Shown here piece after piece: positions 52,271 to 59,056 of a stretch of 59,056 nt of DNA (positions are counted from its first letter, which is position 1; each line of letters begins with the position of its first letter). The stretch covers positions 1-59,056 of the forward strand of contig JAWLGU010000019.1 in assembly GCA_041690675.1 (NCBI GenBank), written 5' to 3'. A model generated the notes under the pieces. It searched no databases. It saw nothing but the letters and a program-made list of their open reading frames with translations, and was not told the DNA's origin. The DNA is from UBA7803 sp041690675. GTDB taxonomy: Bacteria > Pseudomonadota > Gammaproteobacteria > Pseudomonadales > Azotimanducaceae. Made by a program: the position numbers and the translations under genes.

Positions 52271-53710
52271 CTACTTGCGTTTCTTGCGATTGACCATGTG
52301 GATGGCGTGGCCGGCCACGCCCAGCGCCGCTTCGTGCATCGCCTCGGAGAGGGTCGGATGGGCGAACATGGTGAGCCCCAGATCCTCTGCGCTGGCGTCG
52401 AACTCCATGGCGATGACCGCCTGAGCGATGAGCTCGGACGCCTGCGGACCAAGGATGTGCACGCCAAGGATGCGGTCGGTTTCCGCGTCGGCGAGGATCT
52501 TCACCATGCCTTCGGTGTCGTTCGCCGCCAGGGCACGGCCGTTGACGGAGAACGGAAAGCTGCCGACATTATAGGCGTCGCCGCTGGCTTTCAACTGCTG
52601 CTCGGTCTGGCCCACCCAGGCCACCTCCGGATGGGTGTAGATCACCGACGGCACGGTGTCGTAGTTCACCAAGGGCTTCTGGCCGGCGATGCGCTCCGCC
52701 ACCATCACCCCCTCCTCCATGCCCTTGTGGGCCAGCATGGGTCCGCGCACCACGTCGCCCACCGCGTACACGTTGGGCGCGTCCGTGGCGCACAGGTCGT
52801 TGACGTAGAGGAACCCGCGCTCGTCCAGGTTGACCCCCGAGTCCGGCGACAGCAGGTTCTCCGTGTACGGGCGGCGCCCCACGGCGACGATGAGCTTCTC
52901 CACCTCGAGGATCTGCTCTCCCTCCTTGTCCTGATACGCCACCTCCACCTTCTTGCCCTTCACCTCGGCACGGGTGACCCGGCAGCCCAGACGGATGTCC
53001 AGGCCCTGATTGCGGAAGATCTTCAGGCTGTCCCGGGCGATGCGCTCGTCAGCCATGGGCAGGAACTCGTCCAACGCTTCCAGCAGCACCACCTCCGAGC
53101 CGAGCCGGCGCCAGACACTGCCGAGCTCCAGGCCGATGATGCCGGCGCCGATGACCCCGATGCGCTTCGGCACTTCCTGGAACTCCAGCGCCCCCGTGGA
53201 ATCCACGACCATGTCGCCGTCCACCGGAGCCGGCGGAATCTGTGCCGGCACCGAGCCCGCGGCGATGATCACGTGCTCCGCCTGCAGGGTCCGGGTATCG
53301 CCTTCGTGGGGCGAGTACTCCACCTGCCGGGCCGCCAGCAGCTTGCCGCTGCCGGGAAGCCAGGTGACACCATTGCCCTGGAAGATCTGGGCTATCCCCC
53401 CGGTGAGCTTCGTCACCACCTCGTCTTTCCTGGCCATCATGGCCGGCACGTCGATGGAGACCTTGCCGGTCTTGATCCCGACTTCTGACAGGTGGTGCTG
53501 AGCCTCCTGGTACTTGTGAGACGTATCCAGCAGCGCTTTCGAAGGGATGCATCCCCAGTTCAGACACGTGCCGCCGAGCACCGGCGCGCCGTCCCCGTCC
53601 AGGGACTTGTCGATGCAGGCCGTGCTCATGCCGAGCTGCGCGCAGCGAATGGCGGCATGGTAGCCCGCGGGCCCTGCGCCGATGACGATCACGTCGTACT
53701 TGTCGCTCAT
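52271..53710 (-). CDS. lpdA: Dihydrolipoyl dehydrogenase (E3)
   Basis: An FAD enzyme that reoxidises lipoyl groups of 2-oxoglutarate dehydrogenase (and other complexes). Of 479 residues, FAD motif VIVIGAGPAGYHAAI (8-22), redox disulfide Cys49/Cys54 (GGTCLNWGCIPSK), NAD motif IGVIGAGIIGLELGSV (near 180) and the C-terminal His-Glu pair in FAHPTLSEAMHEAAL are present. The ATG at 53710 has GGAG eight bases upstream; a TTG two codons earlier is less likely. It is embedded between sucB and sucC, as in Pseudomonas and unlike E. coli. Confidence 0.97.
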   Translation of the reverse strand: MSDKYDVIVIGAGPAGYHAAIRCAQLGMSTACIDKSLDGDGAPVLGGTCLNWGCIPSKALLDTSHKYQEAQHHLSEVGIKTGKVSIDVPAMMARKDEVVTKLTGGIAQIFQGNGVTWLPGSGKLLAARQVEYSPHEGDTRTLQAEHVIIAAGSVPAQIPPAPVDGDMVVDSTGALEFQEVPKRIGVIGAGIIGLELGSVWRRLGSEVVLLEALDEFLPMADERIARDSLKIFRNQGLDIRLGCRVTRAEVKGKKVEVAYQDKEGEQILEVEKLIVAVGRRPYTENLLSPDSGVNLDERGFLYVNDLCATDAPNVYAVGDVVRGPMLAHKGMEEGVMVAERIAGQKPLVNYDTVPSVIYTHPEVAWVGQTEQQLKASGDAYNVGSFPFSVNGRALAANDTEGMVKILADAETDRILGVHILGPQASELIAQAVIAMEFDASAEDLGLTMFAHPTLSEAMHEAALGVAGHAIHMVNRKKRK

Positions 53711-53712
53711 AG

Positions 53713-54984
53713 TCAAAGCTCCAATAGGATTCTGGCCGGGTCTTCGAGCATTTCTTTGATGGCCACTAGAAACAGCACGGCCTCGCGCCCGTCGATCAGC
53801 CGGTGGTCGTAGGACAGCGCCAGGTACATCATGGGGCGAACCGCGATCTCGCCCGCCACCACCACTGGCCGCTCCTCGATCTTGTGCATGCCGAGGATGG
53901 CGGTCTGCGGCGGATTCAGAATGGGCGTGGACAGCAACGAGCCGAAAATGCCGCCGTTGGAGATGGTGAACGTGCCACCGCTCATGTCGTCGATACCCAG
54001 CTTGCCTTCACGGGCCCGGGTCCCGTAGTCGTTGATCTGGTCCTCGATCTGCGCGAGGCTGAGCGCGTCGGCGTCGCGAATCACCGGTACCACCAGCCCG
54101 CGGTCGGTGCTCACCGCCACCCCGATGTCGTAATACCCGTGATAGACGATATCGTTGCCGTCGATGGAGGCGTTGACGGCCGGGAACCGCTTCAACGCCT
54201 CCACGGAGGCGCGGACGAAGAACGACATGAAGCCGAGCCGCGTGCCGTTGTGACGCTTCTGGAACTCCTCCTGGTAGCGCCTGCGCAGCGCCATCACCGC
54301 GGACATGTCCACCTCGTTGAAGGTGGTGAGCATGGCCGCCGTCTGCTGCGCTTCCACCAGACGCCGGGCAATGCTGGCCCGCAGTCGGGTCATGGGCACT
54401 CGCCGCTCCACCCGCTCACCCGCATAAGCCCGCGCCTCGTCGGCGGCCGGCACCCCCCGGGGAGCTTGCCCGCCCGGCGCGGGCTCCGCGGCTCGCGCAC
54501 GCCCGCCGTCCACGGCGGTTCGCACCACGTCCTCCTTGGTCACCCGGCCGTCCCGGCCGGAGCCCTTCACCCGGCGAATGTCGATGCCCCGCTCCTCGGC
54601 CAGCTTCTTCGCTGCCGGGCTGGCGCTGGGCACGCCGGCCTCGTCCGCCGCCTCCGCGGTCACGGCATCGGAAGGAGCCACCGCATCCACCGGGGCAGCG
54701 TCCGCCCGCGCCGTGTCGGGAGACGTGGCGCTGTCGGCCGCCGCTGCACCGGCCTCGAAGCGCCCCACCACCTCCTCGCTCTGCACCGTCTCGCCCTCTC
54801 CTACCAGGATCTCCACCAAGGTGCCGTCGGCGGGCGCCACCACTTCCAGCACCACCTTCTCGGTCTCGATTTCCACCAGGACCTCGTCCCGTCGCGCGGT
54901 CTCGCCCGGCGCCTTCAGCCACGCCGCGACCGTGCCCTCGCTGATGGACTCGGGAAACGACGGCGCCTTGATGTCCGTGGTCAT
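53713..54984 (-). CDS. sucB: Dihydrolipoyllysine-residue succinyltransferase (E2)
   Basis: Core of the 2-oxoglutarate dehydrogenase complex, of 423 residues. The single lipoyl domain has Lys43 (EIETEKVVLEV). An Ala/Asp-rich linker follows, then a peripheral-subunit-binding domain near 125 (SPAAKKLAEERGIDIRRVKG), a second linker, and the catalytic domain with His394 and Asp398 (SYDHRLIDGREA). It lies 37 bases after sucA and ends next to lpd. Confidence 0.97.
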   Translation of the reverse strand: MTTDIKAPSFPESISEGTVAAWLKAPGETARRDEVLVEIETEKVVLEVVAPADGTLVEILVGEGETVQSEEVVGRFEAGAAAADSATSPDTARADAAPVDAVAPSDAVTAEAADEAGVPSASPAAKKLAEERGIDIRRVKGSGRDGRVTKEDVVRTAVDGGRARAAEPAPGGQAPRGVPAADEARAYAGERVERRVPMTRLRASIARRLVEAQQTAAMLTTFNEVDMSAVMALRRRYQEEFQKRHNGTRLGFMSFFVRASVEALKRFPAVNASIDGNDIVYHGYYDIGVAVSTDRGLVVPVIRDADALSLAQIEDQINDYGTRAREGKLGIDDMSGGTFTISNGGIFGSLLSTPILNPPQTAILGMHKIEERPVVVAGEIAVRPMMYLALSYDHRLIDGREAVLFLVAIKEMLEDPARILLEL

Positions 54985-55021
54985 GTATCAGTCCTTATGC
55001 TCAATGTGGTGCCGGCCGCAA

Positions 55022-57865
55022 TCAGCCGAACAACGCTTCCTCGACCAGCCGCTGCTGCCGCTGGATGTGCATTCCGGGATGACCGCCCGCCGGCGCGGCG
55101 AAGGGCTCGCGGCCGGCGTAGCTGAGATACAGGGTGTCGTCGTGGCGCAGAATCACCCGCCGCATGTGGTGCTGGCTGGAGTACCAGGCGCCCTGATTCA
55201 TGGGTTCCTCCTGGCACCAGATGACCTCCTTCAGCGCCTTGTACGGCGTGATCACCCGCTCGAGCTCGGCCTCCGGGAAGGGGTAGAGCTGCTCGAGCCG
55301 GATGATGGCCACGTTGCGGCACTCGGACTCCCGCCGCCGCTCCAGCAGCTCGTAGTAGACCTTGCCGCTGCACAGTACGAGCCGGTCCACCTCGGCCGGA
55401 TCCAGATCGTCCACTTCGCCGATCACCTCGTGGAAGTGCCCATCGGACAGGTCCTCCAGGGTGGACACCGCCAGCTTGTGGCGCAGCAGACTCTTGGGCG
55501 TGAGCGCCACCAGGGGCTTGCGCGCCGGCCGGATCATCTGGCGGCGCAGCATGTGGAACACCTGAGCCGGCGTGGTGGGAATGCACACCTGCATGTTGTG
55601 CTGCGCGCAGAGCTGCAGAAAGCGCTCGAGCCGCGCCGACGAGTGCTCCGGACCCGCGCCTTCGTAGCCGTGAGGCAACAGCATGACGAGCCCGCACAGA
55701 CGCTTCCACTTCGTCTCGCCGCTTGAGATGAACTGATCGATCACCACCTGCGCGCCGTTGGCGAAGTCGCCGAACTGGGCTTCCCAGACCACCAGCGCGT
55801 TGGGGGTGGTGGTGGCGTAGCCGTACTCGAAGGCGAGCACCCCCTCCTCGGACAGCAGCGAATCGTAGATGTCGAAGTTGACGTCCTCGCGCAGGTGATT
55901 CAACGGAATCCAGCGCCTGCCGTTCTTCTGGTTGTAGAGGACGGCGTGGCGGTGGGAGAACGTGCCTACCCCCGAGTCCTGCCCGGTCAGCCGCACGCCG
56001 AAACCCTGATGCACCAGGGTCGCGTAGGCCATGACCTCCGCGTACCCCCAATTGATGGGCATGGCCCCGGCCGTCATCTTGTGACGGTCTTCCATGATCT
56101 TCTGAACCTGACGCTGCAGCACGAAGCCTTCCGGCAGCGCCTCCAGTCGATGGGCCAGATCCTGCACCACCGGCAGCGGCACCCGGGTGTCCGCCGGCTC
56201 GCTGACGTCCTTGTCGAGGTACGGTTCCCAGTCGACGAACAGCTGGGTATCAGGCTCGCTGACAATGGAGAGAGCTACGTGACCGCCGCTTTCGAGGGTG
56301 TTGCGGTAGTCGTCCGCCATGCGGTCCGCTTCGTCGCGCTCCACCACGCCTTCCGCCACGAGGGAATCGAGGTAAATGGCCTGGGTGGTGGGATGGGAGC
56401 GGATCTTCCGGTACATGAGCGGCTGGGTCTTCATGGGCTCTTCCGCTTCGTTGTGCCCGCGCCGCCGGTAGCACACCAGATCGATGACCACGTCCTTGCG
56501 GAACTCCATGCGGTAGTCCGCGGCGAGCTGCGTGACGAACAGCACCGCCTCCGGGTCGTCGCCGTTGACGTGGAAGATGGGCGCCTGAACCATCTTCGCC
56601 ACCTCGGTGCAGTACTCGGTGGAGCGCGAGTCCTGCTGCTCGTGGGTGGTGAAGCCGATCTGGTTGTTGATGATGATGTGGATGGTCCCGCCGGTTCGGA
56701 AGCCCCGGGTCTGGGACATCTGGAAGGTCTCCATCACCACGCCCTGACCGGCGAACGCGGCGTCTCCGTGCACCACAATGGGCACCACCAGATCGCCCTC
56801 GTAGTCCCGGCGCCGATCCTGGCGCGCCCGCACGGAACCCTCCACCACCGGCCCGACGATCTCCAGGTGCGAGGGGTTGAAGGCCAGCGCCAGGTGCATC
56901 TCGCCGCCCGGGGTCATGATGTTGGTGGAGAAGCCCTGGTGGTACTTCACGTCCCCGAAGCCTTCGTGGGTCGACTCGTCCGGCAGCTTGCCATCGAACT
57001 CGTCGAACAGATCCCACGGATCCTTGCCCAGGATGTTGACCAGGACGTTCAGCCGGCCGCGGTGCGCCATGCCGATGACGGTCTCGATGACCCCGTGGGT
57101 ACCCAGCCGCTGCAACAGCTCGTGGAGCATGGGAATGAAGCTCTCGCCGCCCTCCAGGCCGAAGCGCTTGGTGCCCGGGTAGCGGCTGTGCAGGTACTTT
57201 TCCAGCCCTTCTGCGGCGATCAGACGCTCGAGGATGATGCCTTTCTGCTCCGGCGTGTAGGTGGGCCGGCCGCGCGCCGACTCCAGGCGCTGCTGCACCC
57301 AGAGCTGCTCGCTGGCGTCGACGATGTGCATGTATTCCGAGCCGATGGAGCCGCAATAGGTGCGCTCCAGGGCGTCCACCAGCTCCCGGAGCTTGGCCGT
57401 CCCCTCCCCGTAGTGAAAGGTGCCGGTGTGGAATGTCTCTTCCAGATCCGCCGGCGACAAGTGGTGGTAGGCGAGATCCAGGATCGGCATGTGGGGCCGC
57501 TCCATCATCCCCAGCGGGTCGATGTTCGCCTTCTTGTGACCCCGATGCCGGTAGGCATGGATGAGATCCTGCACCCGCATCTGCTTGAGCTCGTGGGCGC
57601 TCTCCACCAGGGTGCTTTCGCGCTCCGGGCGCGCCTTCAGGCGGTTGCGCCCCAGGCGCTCGAAGTGCTGGACGATACCGCTGTGGGGCACGTCGCTCTT
57701 CACCGCGCCTTCGACCCGGGGCAGTTTCTCGAAGTAGTCACGCCACTCCGCGGGAACCTGGTTGGGGTCGTCGAGAAACGTCTCGTAGAGCGACTCGATG
57801 TAGGCGACGTTGTTGCCGGCCAGATGCGAGCTCTTGCGCATCCGCTCCATGAACGATTCAGGCAT
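55022..57865 (-). CDS. sucA: 2-oxoglutarate dehydrogenase E1 component
   Basis: A thiamine-diphosphate enzyme that decarboxylates 2-oxoglutarate, of 947 residues (E. coli 933). The N-terminal E2-binding helix region is followed by VETVIGMAHRGRLNVLVNIL-like sequence near 258, TPP-binding HGDAAFAGQGVVMET (near 368) ending in NNQIGFTT, and the C-terminal transketolase part QDSGVGTFSHRHAVLY. The 94-base gap to sdhB contains a TATACT box (minus strand) that may give sucA its own promoter, with no good -35. Confidence 0.97.
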   Translation of the reverse strand: MPESFMERMRKSSHLAGNNVAYIESLYETFLDDPNQVPAEWRDYFEKLPRVEGAVKSDVPHSGIVQHFERLGRNRLKARPERESTLVESAHELKQMRVQDLIHAYRHRGHKKANIDPLGMMERPHMPILDLAYHHLSPADLEETFHTGTFHYGEGTAKLRELVDALERTYCGSIGSEYMHIVDASEQLWVQQRLESARGRPTYTPEQKGIILERLIAAEGLEKYLHSRYPGTKRFGLEGGESFIPMLHELLQRLGTHGVIETVIGMAHRGRLNVLVNILGKDPWDLFDEFDGKLPDESTHEGFGDVKYHQGFSTNIMTPGGEMHLALAFNPSHLEIVGPVVEGSVRARQDRRRDYEGDLVVPIVVHGDAAFAGQGVVMETFQMSQTRGFRTGGTIHIIINNQIGFTTHEQQDSRSTEYCTEVAKMVQAPIFHVNGDDPEAVLFVTQLAADYRMEFRKDVVIDLVCYRRRGHNEAEEPMKTQPLMYRKIRSHPTTQAIYLDSLVAEGVVERDEADRMADDYRNTLESGGHVALSIVSEPDTQLFVDWEPYLDKDVSEPADTRVPLPVVQDLAHRLEALPEGFVLQRQVQKIMEDRHKMTAGAMPINWGYAEVMAYATLVHQGFGVRLTGQDSGVGTFSHRHAVLYNQKNGRRWIPLNHLREDVNFDIYDSLLSEEGVLAFEYGYATTTPNALVVWEAQFGDFANGAQVVIDQFISSGETKWKRLCGLVMLLPHGYEGAGPEHSSARLERFLQLCAQHNMQVCIPTTPAQVFHMLRRQMIRPARKPLVALTPKSLLRHKLAVSTLEDLSDGHFHEVIGEVDDLDPAEVDRLVLCSGKVYYELLERRRESECRNVAIIRLEQLYPFPEAELERVITPYKALKEVIWCQEEPMNQGAWYSSQHHMRRVILRHDDTLYLSYAGREPFAAPAGGHPGMHIQRQQRLVEEALFG

Positions 57866-57959
57866 GGTGGATCCTACGCGTTTACACCCACGAGTATATA
57901 CGGCACGACTCGGAAGGCCGGCCCCACCGAATCAGCGGACGTCAGTCCCGCACGGGGGA

Positions 57960-58664
57960 TCACGTGCCCTGCTGCAGGAGCATCGTGCGGATCTTGCCGA
58001 TCGCCCGAGTCGGATTCAGCCCCTTGGGGCATACGGCCACGCAGTTCATGATGCCACGGCAGCGGAACACGCTGAACGGATCGTCCAGCTCGGCGAGCCG
58101 CTCGGCGGTGGCGGTGTCGCGGCTGTCCGCCAGAAAGCGGTAGGCCTGCAAGAGGCCTGCCGGACCGATGAACTTGTCCGGGTTCCACCAGAACGACGGG
58201 CACGAGGTCGAGCAGCAGGCGCAGAGGATGCACTCGTAGAGGCCGTCGAGCTTGGCCCGGTCCTCCGGGCTCTGCAGCCGCTCCTGGGCCGGCGGCGGCT
58301 GGTCGTTGATCAGGTACGGCTTGATCTTCTCGTACGCCTTGTAGAACTGCTCCATGTCGACGATCAGGTCGCGAATCACCGGCAGGCCCGGCAGTGGCCG
58401 CAGCACGAGCTTGCCGCCCTTGGCGACTGCGGACACCGGTGTCATGCACGCCAGACCGTTCCTGCCGTTCATGTTTATGCCGTCGGATCCGCACACCCCT
58501 TCCCGGCACGAACGCCGGTACGACAGGGTCGGGTCCTGTGCCTTCAACATCTCGAGGACGTCCAGAACCATGAGGTCCTTGCCCTCGGGAAGGTCCACGG
58601 CCATCTCCCGCATCTGCGGGACTTCGTCAGTGTCGGGGTTGTAGCGGTAGACGCTTACTTGCAT
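57960..58664 (-). CDS. sdhB: Succinate dehydrogenase iron-sulfur subunit
   Basis: It carries electrons from SdhA flavin to quinone at the inner membrane. Of 234 residues, the [2Fe-2S] ligands are Cys53, Cys58, Asp61 and Cys73 (SCREGVCGSDG...LAC); Asp as a ligand is normal for E. coli SdhB. [4Fe-4S]/[3Fe-4S] motifs are CILCACCSTSCPS and CRGIMNCVAVCPKGLNP. ATG 58664 has GGAG upstream; an in-frame longer version runs into repeat R4 and is rejected. It is separated from sdhA by that repeat. Confidence 0.97.
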   Translation of the reverse strand: MQVSVYRYNPDTDEVPQMREMAVDLPEGKDLMVLDVLEMLKAQDPTLSYRRSCREGVCGSDGINMNGRNGLACMTPVSAVAKGGKLVLRPLPGLPVIRDLIVDMEQFYKAYEKIKPYLINDQPPPAQERLQSPEDRAKLDGLYECILCACCSTSCPSFWWNPDKFIGPAGLLQAYRFLADSRDTATAERLAELDDPFSVFRCRGIMNCVAVCPKGLNPTRAIGKIRTMLLQQGT

Positions 58665-58682
58665 GAATTTAGGCTCCAGGTA

Positions 58683-58803
58683 AAAGCTTCGCTGCTTCGC
58701 TGTCCGCTTTCCGCTATCCGCTTTCCGCAAGAGGGTCTTCGCCAGCGGCTGGACTGGGGCTGCTCCAGCGGATAGCGGACAGCAGAAAGCGGATGGCGAT
58801 CGA
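58683..58803. repeat. Intergenic heptad-repeat element copy R4 between sdhA and sdhB
   Basis: The left arm is heptads TCCGCTT, TCCGCTA, TCCGCTT. The core is GCAAGAGGGTCTTCGCCAG (58727-58745). The right arm is AGCGGAT, AGCGGAC, AGCAGAA, AGCGGAT. The arms are inverse complements over about 30 bases with few mismatches. The element fills most of the 142-base sdhA-sdhB gap and ends three bases before the sdhA stop. Confidence 0.85.
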
Positions 58804-58806
58804 CAA

Positions 58807-59056
58807 TCAATATTTCCTTTCCGTAGGCTGGAACGCCTCCATGGTCTTCGGCGCGAAGTTCACCGGACGCTTGCGCACGGACTTGGTGGCCGGCTCGTAA
58901 ATGGAGTGGCACAGCCAGTTCTCGTCGTCCCGGGACTGATAGTCTTCCCGGGCGTGTGCGCCGCGGCTCTCCTTGCGCGCTTCCGCCGCGATGGCCGTGC
59001 ACTCGGCCACCTCCATGAGGTTGTCCAGCTCCAGGGCTTCCATGCGCGCGGTGTTG
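58807..59056 (-). CDS. sdhA: Succinate dehydrogenase flavoprotein subunit, C-terminal fragment (runs off the window)
   Basis: Only the last 83 codons are inside the window; the 5' part continues beyond 59056. Sequence NTARMEALELDNLMEVAECT, RGAHAREDYQSRDDENWLCH and the terminal TMEAFQPTERKY are characteristic of the SdhA C-terminal domain. RGAHAREDY holds the conserved Arg-His near the flavin site. It ends in TGA directly before repeat R4. Confidence 0.95.
   Translation of the reverse strand, partial: NTARMEALELDNLMEVAECTAIAAEARKESRGAHAREDYQSRDDENWLCHSIYEPATKSVRKRPVNFAPKTMEAFQPTERKY

Noticed and set aside
55895..58051. Plus-strand open frame of about 700 codons
   Set aside because: Antisense to sucA; His/Arg/Val-rich translation without domain signatures.
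58665..58730. 22-residue N-terminal extension of SdhB
   Set aside because: It is encoded by repeat R4 and precedes a well-placed ATG with GGAG.
58683..58803. CRISPR array
   Set aside because: Heptad units without spacers, arranged as inverted arms; no cas genes nearby.

Overview
The window is a chromosomal segment from a GC-rich gammaproteobacterium (roughly two thirds G+C by eye). It holds almost entirely housekeeping genes in tight, overlapping operons. Several blocks keep the gene order known from Pseudomonas aeruginosa and E. coli: folD / tRNA cluster / tig-clpP-clpX-lon-hupB-ppiD; mltD / yafS-like / rnhA / dnaQ; leuC-leuD-leuB-asd-fimV-truA-trpF; folC-dedD-cvpA-purF; prmB-aroC; and sdhAB-sucAB-lpd-sucCD. 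The mix (MiaE, FimV, LpxH, AcuI, a TgpA/DUF58/MoxR cluster) fits Gammaproteobacteria outside the enterics, perhaps Chromatiales-like. The genus cannot be fixed from this sequence. The run of 100 N at 32341-32440 shows that it is a draft assembly.

Layout. 1-5340: metH, a 45-codon membrane-protein gene (minus strand) and a CPA2 cation/proton antiporter. 5375-10720: acuI-like reductase and sohB (minus), an SCP2-domain gene (plus), then nudC, dnaQ, rnhA and a yafS-like methyltransferase (minus). 10771-12327: mltD. 12374-20924: ppiD, hupB, lon, clpX, clpP and tig, the protein-quality-control block, preceded by tRNA-Pro, tRNA-Arg and tRNA-His. 21649-23204: folD-lpxH. 23297-28424: miaE, a DUF1289 gene, a TgpA-like transglutaminase, DUF58 and MoxR. 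28369-32338: purF, cvpA, dedD, folC. 32560-36034: trpA, trpB, trpF, truA. 36046-43054: fimV, asd, leuB, leuD, leuC, with a divergent LysR regulator. 44019-49894: aroC, prmB, DUF4892, gpsA, htpG. 50198-59056: sucD, sucC, lpd, sucB, sucA, sdhB and the 3' end of sdhA.

How the genes work together. The suc/sdh block encodes a continuous TCA-cycle segment (2-oxoglutarate to fumarate). The heat-shock chaperone htpG lies directly behind it, with its own near-consensus sigma32 promoter. tig, clpP, clpX, lon and ppiD form a folding and proteolysis neighbourhood. leuCDB, asd, trpFBA and aroC form an amino-acid block. MoxR, DUF58 and TgpA form the usual three-gene membrane/periplasmic module.

The least ordinary content is not protein-coding. 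A family of ~115-145 bp elements made of converging and diverging degenerate heptads (GCTGAAA-type) around a GCAAGAGG...CGCCAG core occurs four times (1-70 partial, 23217-23331, 40865-41008, 58683-58803). The three complete copies all sit at or over the stop codon of a minus-strand gene, two of them inside operons; one supplies the last codons of miaE. Other points: dnaQ keeps its catalytic DxE motif only if translation starts at a non-AUG (CTG) codon; the N gap is flanked by an exact 99-bp duplication, which indicates unmerged overlapping contigs; a 12-bp tandem repeat carries possible folC start codons; and a 13-bp tandem repeat abuts the 3' end of tRNA-Arg.
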